Positions 12,801 to 21,959 of a DNA stretch of 45,255 nt are shown here, one piece after another. The stretch spans positions 197,455 through 242,709 of the forward strand of contig NW_003107091.1 of assembly GCF_000003605.2 (NCBI RefSeq), given 5' to 3'. Source of the stretch: Saccoglossus kowalevskii (lineage: Eukaryota > Hemichordata > Enteropneusta > Harrimaniidae). Both the position numbers and the translations under genes were made by a program. How positions within the stretch are numbered: position 1 is the stretch's first letter; each line of letters begins with the position of its first letter. Below the pieces are notes generated by a model, which was not told the origin of the DNA, searched no databases, and saw nothing but the letters and a program-made list of their open reading frames with translations.

Positions 12801-15800
12801 TCTGGCTCATATACCAGACATGTCACAAGCAAACAATGTGACCAGTCATGCTGACAATTGGGGTCGAGGACAGTCTCACTTGTGCTAACAGTTAGCATAG
12901 AGGGCAGTCTACATTGTGCTAACAGTTAGCATAGAGGGCAGTCTACTGGTGGTGCTGAAAAGTTGTGTAGAGAACTGACTCTTCATCATGTAAAACATGC
13001 ATGGCATACCATGGCATGTTTCTGGATGGATGGCTTTCAGGGAGTTCAAATGAGATACTGTTTATTACAATTTGGGGAATGTTCTCAACTTTCCATGCAT
13101 GTATATCCTTCCTTCTTCATGGCTGCAGTTAACATGATGATGCATTACAAATGTCATTGACCTGCAATGTAAGCCCAGGACATGGTCAATGAAAAATTTG
13201 TGATTTCAATAGTTGCCTCTAGAGGGCACTGTAGTACTTTGTCTAATATTGTCATTTCAAAGTGAGTTTCTATGCACGCCAGTCTTGGTAGAATGACCAA
13301 ACAAGTCTTATTGAAAATACAAGTTTTGTTAATTTTTTTTTTTTTTTTACCTGTCTTTGTATTTTTTTATAAAAATTTTATTCCATGTACTTATTGGGAA
13401 CAAATGTAGGCATTTGACAAATTATGGTTAAAGCTATAACATTATTTGGATCGTTTGAACCCAAATGCATCAATTGTTTCTTTATAACTGTACAAGACAT
13501 TGGATCATTAAGTTGACTGAGAGGGCGCACTAATGCAGAGCAGTGGAAAAATATTTATTTATAGGGGGTGCTCCGTTAATTTTAAAGTTAGTAAGGTGTT
13601 GGTGATGCACAGGTAAGGGATAGGCAGATTGTAACTGTACAACACATAATTCAGTTTTACTTGTACGCTCTGTTTCAGGCTGAGACCCGTGCTGAGTTCG
13701 CTGAAAGGTCAAACCAAAAACTGGAGAGACAAGTGGATGATCTTGAAGGTACGTTTGTCAAGGAGTCCACAAAGTCGGTTAATAATGTCCTCCCACTCCA
13801 AAAATTCTGTGGCACTTTCAAAGCACTGCTTTGCACAAACCAAGCTTTGTGTGCACGATTCTTTCCTCATTTATTAACAATTCTATATCTTAGCTGAAAG
13901 CTTCCTGATTTATAAAAGTAAAAAAAAAATTGCTGCTCTGAAGAATGTTGACAACAAAGCCATGATCAAAATTAATTTTCTGACTGAAATAAAAAAAATG
14001 TTGTTGGGTACTCACATTTTTGACCTCTTTGTTGTCACACCTAAAGTACAACATTCTGTTGACTGTATGAGGTTTTTTTATGATATATACATGTGTTGAT
14101 GTGGCCTTATACCGGTAGTGCTAGAAATAGGATCATACAACCACAGAAATAACTGCTGGAGTCATTGACCAAATAAGGATAATGATTATTCCAAATGTGG
14201 TAACAGGTTTAGTTATGACCTCTGAACTGTAAATGCAATCCATATGTCAATAATGTGTGGTGATCTAAACAAGCAGATCAATTTCAAGTAAAATTTAGTC
14301 GGCTGTTTGTTGAGAATAAAAAATTCTGGTCAGCAGTCTTTTTTCTAGTATTGTCCCAAATAATGAAATATAATGGGTAATGCAATCAACTATTTCAGGA
14401 ATTGATCTACATCGTTTACATTTCCAGCTGTCATGGGGTGTTCTTAATTGCCGAGTTATTTTTCAAACCATTTTTAGCCTTCAAATTATCCTAAGCTATG
14501 TTGCTCCAAAATAAAATGCAGTTGATCTTTGGGAGTGTCTGAATTTGATCTTTAAGAAAAATGTAGTCACTTGGTTTGCATGAAAATATACCCTGTTAGT
14601 GCATGCAATTTTATTTGTGTATGGGTTGAAAATATGGGTTGCATATTATCCTTTTCACCACCAGTTCCATCTTTTAAACACAAATTCACAAAGTAGTCCC
14701 TTTATAGTCTGCACTTTCCTAAGAAGATTGGGACAAAAATAACCAAATTTTTTGTGTAAAAACTGAAAATAGACTAAAATTGTGTCTGTTGGCTCCAAAA
14801 TTAGGGTTCATTACCAGAAATATTGATGAATACAAGGAAAAAATGCAGAATAATTTGGGCGAGAAAGTCTGGTGGTGAAAAGGTTAAATTCAAAATACTT
14901 TCCTTTTCGTGGATTGAGATTACGCAAGTGAGCATTATAAATCATTGTATAAATAACATGTACCATATTATCATTGTAGCTTATGTTAACAGTAAATTTA
15001 TTACGCTAAGCGGATGGATAAAGTCATCACTTGCATACATATCTGCAAAATGCGCTTTACAAATGCCTATATGCGTGCGTTCCAGTTGATCCAGCTCGTG
15101 TGAAATCTGGCTGACTTGGGTTACCCTGCATATACGAGTATTTGCTGGTGAATATACGCTTCAGCGGTTGGTATTCCGGCCAATGCTTTCTCTCTTTTTA
15201 ACCCCTCTCTTGGTGTTGTATGTCTTGGTGGTGGGTGTGTCAGTCACGTGTGTTTCATTGTTTGTAATTCACTTAAAGTGGAGTACGTAATATACATTGT
15301 TCAAAATTGTATAACACAAATTCTCACTGTGGCACTTAAAAATTTTAATTAATGTTTAACCTACCTGAGGGTTTCCCTTTCCTAATCTAATTCTTAGAAT
15401 TCATTGCATGCACAGTTCAAGATAAATCTGATAATATTTGCTGACAATTTTGTAATAGTGTCATATATATATATATATCCACTCTGTATTTTTGTGTCTT
15501 AGTTTAGTTTTAATCAAATTGCACTAAAGTATTTGGCCCTTGTCAAACTCATTAACACATTCAATATTGAATGAATTAAAAATCTATATTAACAATTTTC
15601 GGAAATGAAATAATTTAAAGATTTTTGCATATCTATTCAATATAGTTTTACTGAATTAACAAGAATTAAACATGAAATTACTTTATTCATATTCAGTGCT
15701 TTAAATTCTTTACTGAAATAGTCAAAAGCTATTTGGCATCCATTATTACCCATAATGCAATATGGAGGTATCAACAAATTATCGTCCAGTGTAGAGATAT

Positions 15801-16545
15801 TTGGGATAAAATATAAAAATGAAAATTCACATACATTACGCATGCTTGTTAATTTATGTTCATTATCAGTCTAGTTACTTTCTTCGATCAACCAATGTTG
15901 TACATGTCAATTATTTTCGTAATCTGGTGTGGAACTTGGCCTGCTTTCCACTGTGCTTATGATATTTAAGATGTTATAATTTTTTGGGTAATTTTCTCCA
16001 TTTCATATCACAAATATTTTAGAAAACTTGCTTCTCTATAGTTTTGAGAATGTAAAAAAATTATAACTCATTCAAAATTTGCCAACATGTCATTTTGATT
16101 TTTAAAATTATGAGATTCTGTGACACAATTATTTTCCTCTCTCGATCTGATTCATGATGTGCAGTTTAGCATCGTGTGCTGTCAATTGCATGTACGTCTG
16201 TACATACGTCCTTGTTGTCTGTGTATTTAAAAAAAAGGGAGAAAGCCTTGTACAATTTACCTTTGAAATTTGCCACTGCAGATAAAGTGTATGAGGAGAA
16301 GGCCAAGTCAAAAGAAGTCAGTGACGAACTGGATCAACTGTTGATGGACCTGAACGATGCTTGAATTGGATCACGTTATGGTTTCTTCAGCATCAGCCAT
16401 CAAACATGTTTCCTATTTTATAACATTTTTGGTTTCCTCCTTACTTCTACCTTCAATATTAGATGAGCTGTTTTCTGAGAAGGAAAAGAACAAGTCCATG
16501 GCTGACGAGCTGGACCAGACATTGCAAGATCTACATGCTATGTAA
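721..16545 (+). CDS. Tropomyosin gene, low-molecular-weight transcription unit (whole coding span, exons listed separately)
   Basis: Tropomyosin is a two-stranded alpha-helical coiled coil that polymerises head to tail along actin filaments and controls access of myosin and other actin-binding proteins. Splicing 721-834, 4454-4587, 7592-7637, one of three 72-nt exons (9785-9856, 9934-10005 or 10096-10167), 11151-11221, 11401-11539, 13679-13748 and one of two last exons gives 729 nt, or 242 residues plus stop. Human short tropomyosins are about 247-248 residues; the shortfall is in exon 1. All junctions keep frame and have GT/AG borders. Recognisable blocks include [45 protein letters not shown] and [11 protein letters not shown]. 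Numbering below is for this short isoform. The paralogue cannot be assigned, so no symbol is given. Confidence 0.96.
835..4453 (+). other. Tropomyosin intron after exon 1b
   Basis: This is a 3.6-kb AT-rich intron. I looked for exon 2-like or additional first-exon sequence and saw none. Short open frames here are T-rich and lack coiled-coil composition. No clear mobile element was recognised. Confidence 0.8.
4454..4587 (+). CDS. Tropomyosin exon 3 equivalent (residues 39-82 plus split R83)
   Basis: The acceptor is gaccag|GCT and the donor GCGAGAG|gtacat. The exon is 134 nt, the length of vertebrate exon 3. It encodes [20 protein letters not shown] followed by [20 protein letters not shown] and DESE, then two bases of the Arg codon completed by the next exon. 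This is among the most conserved tropomyosin blocks. Confidence 0.97.
4588..7591 (+). other. Tropomyosin intron
   Basis: A 3.0-kb AT-rich intron. No further coding exon, RNA gene or recognisable transposon was seen. The 99-codon open frame at 6880-7179 has no recognisable protein character. Confidence 0.75.
7592..7637 (+). CDS. Tropomyosin exon 4, first (constant) half (R83-R98)
   Basis: Acceptor ttctcag|AGCAAG, donor GATAGG|gtaaga, 46 nt. It completes the Arg codon and encodes [15 protein letters not shown], matching the vertebrate block that starts GMKVIENR. In vertebrates this is the first 46 nt of a single 118-nt exon 4; here it stops at a phase-0 intron and the remaining 72 nt is supplied by one of three alternative exons. 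Confidence 0.95.
7638..9784 (+). other. Tropomyosin intron before the alternative exon cluster
   Basis: A 2.1-kb intron containing the 45/42-nt minisatellite at 8177-8624, described separately. The rest is AT-rich. I searched for further 72-nt exon copies carrying an MAEE-like block and found none. Confidence 0.75.
8177..8624. repeat. Minisatellite, about ten 45/42-nt units with an 87-nt higher-order repeat
   Basis: Units start at ctacacaataaatgatgaca and vary in the second half. Longer 45-nt units alternate with 42-nt units that end in caatataaatacata. One 45+42 pair is repeated exactly next to itself, giving an 87-nt higher-order unit. Because 45 and 42 are multiples of three, the minus strand shows long repetitive open frames (160 and 129 codons) that are by-products of the repeat. 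It lies wholly inside the intron upstream of the alternative tropomyosin exons. Confidence 0.95.
9785..9856 (+). CDS. Tropomyosin alternative exon 4b-1 (residues 99-122)
   Basis: Acceptor gttgcag|ATACTA, donor GAAGAG|gtaaaa, 72 nt, phase 0 at both ends. It encodes [20 protein letters not shown] then KFEE. It aligns without gaps to the second half of vertebrate exon 4, which ends AEEADRKYEE. It is the first of three tandem homologous exons; the intron to the next copy is only 77 nt. Confidence 0.95.
9934..10005 (+). CDS. Tropomyosin alternative exon 4b-2 (residues 99-122)
   Basis: Acceptor ctctctag|ATAGGA, donor TCTGAG|gtaacg, 72 nt, phase 0 at both ends. It encodes [20 protein letters not shown] then KYSE. 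It shares the Ile start, the MAEE core and the K-aromatic-x-E end with its neighbours but differs elsewhere, most visibly in KHT and SERKYSE. Introns of 77 nt before and 90 nt after are very short for this gene. Confidence 0.95.
10096..10167 (+). CDS. Tropomyosin alternative exon 4b-3 (residues 99-122)
   Basis: Acceptor aaatctag|ATCACA, donor GAAGAG|gtaaca, 72 nt, phase 0 at both ends. It encodes [20 protein letters not shown] then KYEE. Any single copy restores the vertebrate exon length 46+72=118. Twenty-four residues is not a multiple of seven, so including two copies or none would break the coiled-coil heptad register. This is why I read the three as mutually exclusive. Confidence 0.95.
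10168..11150 (+). other. Tropomyosin intron after the alternative cluster
   Basis: A 983-nt AT-rich intron. No fourth exon copy or mobile element was recognised; the minus-strand open frame at 10281-10544 has no recognisable similarity. Confidence 0.75.
11151..11221 (+). CDS. Tropomyosin exon 5 equivalent (residues 123-145 plus split A146)
   Basis: Acceptor tttgccag|GTTGCT, donor GAAGC|gtaagt, 71 nt as in vertebrate exon 5. It encodes [20 protein letters not shown] then VAE and the first two bases of an Ala codon completed by the T at 11401. Confidence 0.97.
11401..11539 (+). CDS. Tropomyosin fused exon 6+7 (residues 147-192)
   Basis: Acceptor ctccacag|TAAGGG, donor AAGGAG|gtttgt, 139 nt. 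It encodes [20 protein letters not shown], then [20 protein letters not shown], then EASLKE. The length equals vertebrate exon 6 (76 nt) plus exon 7 (63 nt), with no intron at the vertebrate junction. Vertebrates have two alternative exon 6 copies; only one version is seen here. The donor gtttgt departs from consensus, but the coiled-coil character ends exactly there and the phase fits exon 8. Confidence 0.95.
11613..11770. mobile_element. Fold-back (MITE-like) element, 158 bp
   Basis: The left arm begins gagttaccttgttgctaggc and the right arm ends acaaggcaactc. Inner arms also pair: gttgtttatatacca with tggtatataaacaac, and ccgatttcattt with aaatgaaatcgg. Most of the element would form one long imperfect hairpin. 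It starts 74 nt after tropomyosin exon 6+7. No coding capacity. Confidence 0.8.
12883..12950. repeat. Two-copy 34-nt tandem repeat
   Basis: The unit gtgctaacagttagcataga followed by gggcagtctac is present twice in direct succession. Each unit has an internal palindrome, gctaacagttagc. Confidence 0.8.
13679..13748 (+). CDS. Tropomyosin exon 8 equivalent (residues 193-215 plus first base of D216)
   Basis: Acceptor ctgtttcag|GCTGAG, donor CTTGAAG|gtacgt, 70 nt as in vertebrates. It encodes [20 protein letters not shown] then DLE and the first G of the Asp codon. Both last exons begin AT, so either completes the Asp codon. Confidence 0.97.
13749..16281 (+). other. Tropomyosin intron with one copy of a dispersed repeat
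   Basis: A 2.5-kb AT-rich intron. About 14653-14887 is a diverged copy of 42419-42656, described separately. There is a short AT dinucleotide run near 15465-15478. No further coding exon was seen. Confidence 0.75.
14653..14887 (+). repeat. Dispersed repeat, copy 1
   Basis: This stretch shares many blocks in the same order with 42419-42656, for example acaaattcacaaa-tagtcc, gtctgttggctccaaaatta, ccagaaatattga and gtgaaaaggttaa versus gttgaaaaggttaa. Identity by eye is about 75-80 percent with small indels. The repeat family and its ends are unknown. Upstream similarity fades before about 14640. Confidence 0.75.
16282..16364 (+). CDS. Tropomyosin alternative last exon 9-1 (D216-A242, stop)
   Basis: Acceptor cactgcag|ATAAAG. 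The exon encodes (D)[20 protein letters not shown], then MDLNDA and TGA at 16362-16364. It has 27 residues including the split Asp, the length of vertebrate exon 9. The last exon forms the C-terminal half of the head-to-tail overlap, so the choice affects filament polymerisation and troponin or tropomodulin-type contacts (family knowledge). No AATAAA lies before the next acceptor. A transcript using this exon must therefore read through into the following sequence or splice from a donor after the stop. Confidence 0.93.
16463..16545 (+). CDS. Tropomyosin alternative last exon 9-2 (D216-M242, stop)
   Basis: Acceptor tcaatattag|ATGAGC after a good pyrimidine tract. It encodes (D)[20 protein letters not shown], then QDLHAM and TAA at 16543-16545. 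It has the same length as exon 9-1 and sits only 98 nt downstream of that exon's stop. The opening DEL resembles vertebrate exon 9 forms that begin DELY. Which tissue uses which form cannot be told from sequence. Confidence 0.94.
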
Positions 16546-18685
16546 CACGCCTACTGCCTGCAGTCAAAGCCATTCAAGAACAGAGGTTCTAGAATTCTTC
16601 AAGCACAACATGCAAACAAATATTTTGATAACAGTGGTCATTAACTCTCGTTAGGAACAGGTTTTTTTTATTTACCCAACTGTGGTCATATAGGTGCTTT
16701 ATGTCTTTTTCGGACATTTATTTGAGAACTACTTTACCAGAAGCAGTTTACATTGGATAGTCTGCAGTGATCAGTTGAATGTCAGTTTTTTTGTAACTAG
16801 TCTTTACTTTTACAACTTTTTCTTTGTCTCACTGATGAAGTTTCAATCTCGTCTTCTATTTATGCTGTCTTAAGTACGAGGTATTTACCTGGACCACAGA
16901 TCGGTCTCTTTTTATCGGAGCTATGTTCCGCGAAACTGAAATACAAGCCTTCCATGAAAAGTTACCTAGATTTTGGGTAGCCATTGCTTTTTTTAAACCA
17001 ATGAGTAATTTCTGAAATTTCGTCAGTGAGAACGAACTTGTTCAGAATAGAAACGGCGCTTGTATTGTAACACTGTCAATAACTTGTTGCAAAATGTATG
17101 TGGCACTTTTCTAACTGTTCCTAACAGAACTTGTTTTCTAATTTCCAAGGAGCCTGATGTGCAGTCTTGCCTACAAGCGCAAACAGAACAAAATAAAAAG
17201 GCTAGCACTTCCCAGTTTGCTTCTGCACGTTTCGTGGCTGCTCCCCCACTTCGTTTTGAAGGCTAGAAAACGATTATGCTTTGTACTAATAATCACTCCC
17301 TCCCCAGCACCATTTATGGGCATATTCCATTATTTGATAGGGATGGTCGGCTGGAATGTGCAGGGGCAAACTGGTACTCAACAATTTGCTGGCTTAAATT
17401 AAAGATTTAAAAAATACAGAAAAAAAAGTAGGGGATAGGCATTCATATTTTTTTACTGTTTTGAATAAATATTTCCTTGATTCTCCAATTGCACGTATCA
17501 AACCAAATCATTTTTTTTTAAAAAAGAATACCGGTATTACACTTTCTAGAATTCTCTTTGCCATTTCGACCATCCCTATTAAAAAGTCTTTGTAGATGTA
17601 GTAGGTAAGCTTCTTCTAAATTAGTAATATATATATACACACACACTCTCTTGATGTGTTTGTAATTATTAATATAGTTTAGTGTGTTGTTGGGCCCATA
17701 TTTCAAGTGAAAAGAAGTAAAATCTTTTTTCATCATGCTTAAAAATAGTGGAGCTTTTAATTAAAATGTTGAATAAAACCAGAAAGACGACGAATTGAAA
17801 TAAAAACAACGTGCATCAACTTTTCATGCAGTTTATTTTCTAATTCATTGTTTTTCTGTAGGTGAAAAATGTAGACGTTTTACTTTCCCCATTTTATTTT
17901 CTTCTCTGGATATTTGCCTTGTTTGTTAAAATCACCAATAAATATCATTGTACAAGATAGTTGCCATAGAAACCACACTGTTTTGTGAATTTGTATGATT
18001 GCAGGGTGTGTAAAAAAAAAAATCAGTTTTGTGTGTTAAACTGAAAGGAGTCATCTGAGAAAATACCTAGGTATGTTGCGGTCCAGTGAAGTTTGTATTG
18101 ACACTACAAAGCAAATAGTTTTTTGGGGAGCAGTAGTCAACAAAGTTAGCTGCATTTATTAGAGATCATCTCAAATGCTACTTGGAAAGTAAATTGTTTA
18201 AATGTAAATAGCAAGTTCAATATTGCCAAAGATGAATGGTTAAGGGGTGGGGGTGAAAATCTGGAGTTCCAATCTTTAGAAGGGGTGGGAGAAGAAAACA
18301 TTTTCCCCCAAAATTGCATGAACAAAATATATTTAGGTCGACTGATATTTGCTCCTGGAAGTTTAATGTTCAACACCTTTAATAACATACTCTAGTAATG
18401 GGAAATATTTTACACTGGAAGATTTTAGTTTTTGGAATTCAAGTCGCAAGATTGGGTTACTTATCCCAATCGATTAACCTGGCCATTAACCACCCATACC
18501 ACTTGAGTCTTGATGCATTGAAATGGAAGATCAATCTTATTTAATTCAACTAAATGTAAATGCAGCCATATGACGAGGCAGGACAATACACCAGTGCAAC
18601 CTGAAGATCTTATGCAAATTAGTACAACTGTTTGTCAAATAAAAATCAAACTTGTTAATGCAGGAGAAGCAATGTGTTCAATAAA
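16546..18685 (+). other. Tropomyosin 3' UTR and downstream, several poly(A) signals
   Basis: AATAAA hexamers lie at 17464-17469, 17772-17777, 17937-17942 and 18680-18685, so the 3' UTR could be about 1-2 kb. The end used cannot be decided without RNA data. A 23-nt string ending cagttttgtgtgttaaa occurs near 18018-18040 and again at 18683-18705, suggesting a small repeated segment. Open frames here, such as 17060-17402, look non-coding. Confidence 0.55.
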
Positions 18686-19162
18686 AATCAGTTTTGTGTG
18701 TTAAATTTAAAGGGGCAGATACAGACTCGCAAGAAATTATCAAATCACATAAAAATACTCCAAAATCTAGGCAAAAAAAATGGCAAATCAGCTACCAAAA
18801 AAACTAGAGACAAAAACTTAAGACTTTTGTATGTTTCAACATCTAAAATTTGAGGGGCTATTTCGATGTAAACATTCATGTACACAGAGGTTTTTGTATT
18901 TATTTCTTGGAGAAATTAAACCTAGGTACCACGAATTTCAAGAAAAAAAGAAACAGATTATGTGCTTTGCGTACCAGACTTGCATTCCACTGGTTACCAT
19001 CTTGACTGTTCCCAAAGATTTCGCCTTCACAATCAGTGATCATATCATGGATTGGTTGATAGTTATAGCATGCTCCTATTTTTCCAAATGATGGACGTTA
19101 TTTGCATTTGATATATCAGCTGATTGTTTTTCACAGAAAATATCCCCTTCTTTCAGCTTTAA

Positions 19163-20094
19163 TTAAAGAGAACCTCAATCCAAACATAATGAACTCCCAA
19201 GAAAAAGCTCCATAAATGTAGGAGAATGCAATTTACAGTTTTGTTGTATCACTTTTCATTCTCTAGATATTCCACTTTTCATCAGTATTACGTAGTCAGC
19301 CATCTTGATTTTCAAGCAAAGAATTATGGGTAAAGTATGACATAGAATCTGTTGTCAGAAAATGATTTCATCTATAACTTCAAAAGTTGAACTTTAAATT
19401 GGCTGAAAGTTTAGAAATTGGTAGCATACATGTACTGGTACCATCCATGCTTATAAAATAGNNNNNNNNNNNNNNNNNNNNNNNNNNNNNNNNNNNNNNN
19501 NNNNNNNNNNNNNNNNNNNNNNNNNNNNNNNNNNNNNNNNNNNNNNNNNNNNNNNNNNNNNNNNNNNNNNNNNNNNNNNNNNNNNNNNNNNNNNNNNNNN
19601 NNNNNNNNNNNNNNNNNNNNNNNNNNNNNNNNNNNNNNNNNNNNNNNNNNNNNNNNNNNNNNNNNNNNNNNNNNNNNNNNNNNNNNNNNNNNNNNNNNNN
19701 NNNNNNNNNNNNNNNNNNNNNNNNNNNNNNNNNNNNNNNNNNNNNNNNNNNNNNNNNNNNNNNNNNNNAGTGTATTTGTTAAATTCCAATTTCCATTACT
19801 TAATTATATACATGAGTAATATGCACAACGAAAATTTGAACTAATTCGCATGAGTATTTCTCATGTTATAGATGAAATAATTTTCTCAATTTCTGACAAC
19901 AAATTCTATGATGTCATACTTTACCCATAATCCTTTGCTTGAGAATCAAGATGGCTGACTACATAATAACGATGAAAAGTTGAATATCTAGAGAATGAGA
20001 ACTGATATAAAAAAAGTGTAAATTGCATTCTCCTACATTTGTGAAGCTTTTTCTTTAGGGGTCATTATGTTGTTTGGATTGAGGTTCCCTTTAA
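19163..20094. mobile_element. Long inverted-repeat element with TTAA ends, interrupted by an assembly gap
   Basis: About 19163-19390 and 19865-20094 are inverted copies of about 230 bp, roughly 85 percent identical by eye. The left end reads TTAAAGAGAACCTCAATCC and the right end, reverse-complemented, TTAAAGGGAACCTCAATCC. Shared inner blocks include tgtaggagaatgcaatttac and gtagtcagccatcttgatt. Both ends abut TTAA, the target site typical of piggyBac-type elements, but no transposase is visible and the centre is N. It could equally be a generic fold-back element. Confidence 0.8.
19462..19768. other. Assembly gap (307 N)
   Basis: A run of N inside the inverted-repeat element, probably because the palindrome is hard to assemble. 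Any open frame drawn through it is meaningless. Confidence 1.
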
Positions 20095-20201
20095 GAGAAT
20101 GTATTCATTGCCATAGGGACATGTGCAATAATTAGCAGTGTGACTAGTTTTCTCCCACATCCAAGCTTCAGAAGATATACACATTGCCTAAGGACATAAG
20201 T

Positions 20202-20315
20202 TACTGTAAAATATAGAAAAAAAGGTATATTCGCTGGATTTTATTTTCACTGAATCATTCCTTCAGCGAAAATAGCAAAAATAAATTCCAAGCGAAAATA
20301 AAGTATTTTACAGTA
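20202..20315. mobile_element. Small MITE-like element, about 114 bp
   Basis: Terminal inverted repeats TACTGTAAAATA (20202-20213) and TATTTTACAGTA (20304-20315) are perfect over 12 nt. Internal segments rich in ttattttcgct and agcgaaaataa also pair partially. No coding capacity. Confidence 0.75.
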
Positions 20316-21879
20316 CTGGCAGTGATTGTTACCTCCTATAGAACATGTTTAGAGATGCATGTATAGTCTGGAAGCCAGGAACAGCCACTGGTGGCGCTGT
20401 ATACAATCAAGACCTATTGAGGCTTGTCGTAGCTAATGTAGATTTGAGTGTAAACCGCAGAAAGTTTAATTTGGTGACCAGTTTAGAATGATAGAAAGTT
20501 TTGTCTTTAAACCACAATAGACAGTGTGGGTCAAGACAGAGTATAGGTGATTTCAGCGTTTCACACTAAATGCTTTCTATTAATAATTTCACTTACAAAT
20601 AATATTCATGAGATGTCATAAACTTGTTAAAGTTTATTAGCATATTGTGTACGCAGTGCGCATCTTTTTCCGTATTCCAAAATGCATGCGTCATCACAGT
20701 GAGGTCAATTGAAGTCCACGTTCCATGCAGCAGTCAACGAGCTTTCACTACATTGGTGCTGAAGGTTGTATTCGAAGCCCACAAATAAGCGTCACTACCA
20801 GATATATACAACAGCTTACAAGCCAACAGCTGAGGATTTGTACATACCGATACTCCCACCATATGTCATACACTGTAATATGCAATTCTGGTTTCTCACA
20901 ACTCTGGATTTTGTATTATTCCAAAGTGCCTAAGTACCAAACTCACAGGAATGTGATCATTGATTATGAAGATATTTATACAAATCAAGAAATTGGTATA
21001 CCAGATTTTTTCAACCACAAACTAGTCTTATTCACATTGCCCTGGAGCACATTGGTACAATTACTGGCAGTACCGGTACTTAAAATTTGAAGGTGGGGGT
21101 CCCCAAAGATTATTAGGATTTAGTTAATTAGGTATTATGGTATAATCTGTATTAAAAGCCGCGGCTTCTATTAAAATGGTACATTGCAACAGAAGGAATG
21201 CGGCTTCTATTAGAGCATCTCTAAATATGAGAAATAATAAATGTTTGGTTTTCAATTGTTCAAAAAGAATGGATGCAGCTTCTAATACAGATTTTACGAT
21301 AATGCGCCTACATACTGGTAGTTTCAGAGCATGCATGCATTAAGTCTCATTAAAGTTCACTAATAGATTTTTGAGATAAGGCCAGACTTTTTTTGTTCCT
21401 GGTTTCTCAAGTTTTTATAAGGCAATTTTTTGAGAAGGGCGGAAAAAAATGAAATTAATTCTTTTTTCCCATTAGACTTGTGGGATTCTCAAAGAATTGC
21501 AAGTGAGATCATTGATCGGAGAGAAGAAATTTTATTCCATGTATAACCTTGTTTCTCATTTGCGCGAGACCTTGGTACTTTAATCTTGATACTCCCACGA
21601 AAATGCAACTTGGGTTTGTTATGCGGCGGGCGGAATAAAAAATGAAGATAAAAATAAGTTTTTTTTTTAGCAATTTTTTGCAGTCTGGCGTGAGAAATTA
21701 CGCTGAAATAAAATTTTATTTCATTTTTGGCTCCTGTTCATTCACGGGGTTCGCGAAACAAGGGATAATAAAAATCTGGCCTAACGGGAGACACACATGG
21801 GTAACATACAAGCGCATTACGTCTAATGATCAAACCCAGATAGTTGTATATACATGATACAACAGAATAGCTTTCATGG
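20316..21879. other. Intergenic sequence without a recognised gene
   Basis: AT-rich sequence. The 121-codon frame at 20725-21090 has no recognisable domain or neighbouring splice structure. At 21155-21300 the string cggcttctatta occurs twice, with a variant, gcagcttctaata, further on; this hints at a small repeat of unknown type. Confidence 0.6.
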
Positions 21880-21950
21880 TAGCCTGACAAGTTGGTGTAG
21901 GTGGGGATCGCAGCAGTCCAGAGCGCCACCTACGCCAAATTGTCAGGCTA
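21880..21950. mobile_element. 71-bp MITE with 9-bp target site duplication
   Basis: The ends TAGCCTGACAA and TTGTCAGGCTA are perfect 11-nt inverted repeats, and pairing continues inward (gtaggtgg with ccacctac). The 9-mer ctttcatgg lies immediately outside both ends (21871-21879 and 21951-21959) as a target duplication. A 9-bp duplication is usual for Mutator-like elements, but the family is not proven by this alone. Confidence 0.85.
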
Positions 21951-21959
21951 CTTTCATGG

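Larger units (their letters stand above)
11540..13678 (+). other. Tropomyosin intron with fold-back element and short direct repeats
   Basis: A 2.1-kb intron. It holds the palindromic element at 11613-11770 and a two-copy 34-nt direct repeat at about 12883-12950, each copy containing the small palindrome gctaacagttagc. Poly(T) tracts are frequent. No other exon was seen. Confidence 0.75.

Noticed and set aside
19451-19789. 112-codon minus-strand open frame
   Set aside because: Consists of gap sequence.
20725-21090. 121-codon plus-strand open frame
   Set aside because: No recognisable domain, no splice context and ordinary AT-rich composition; likely chance.
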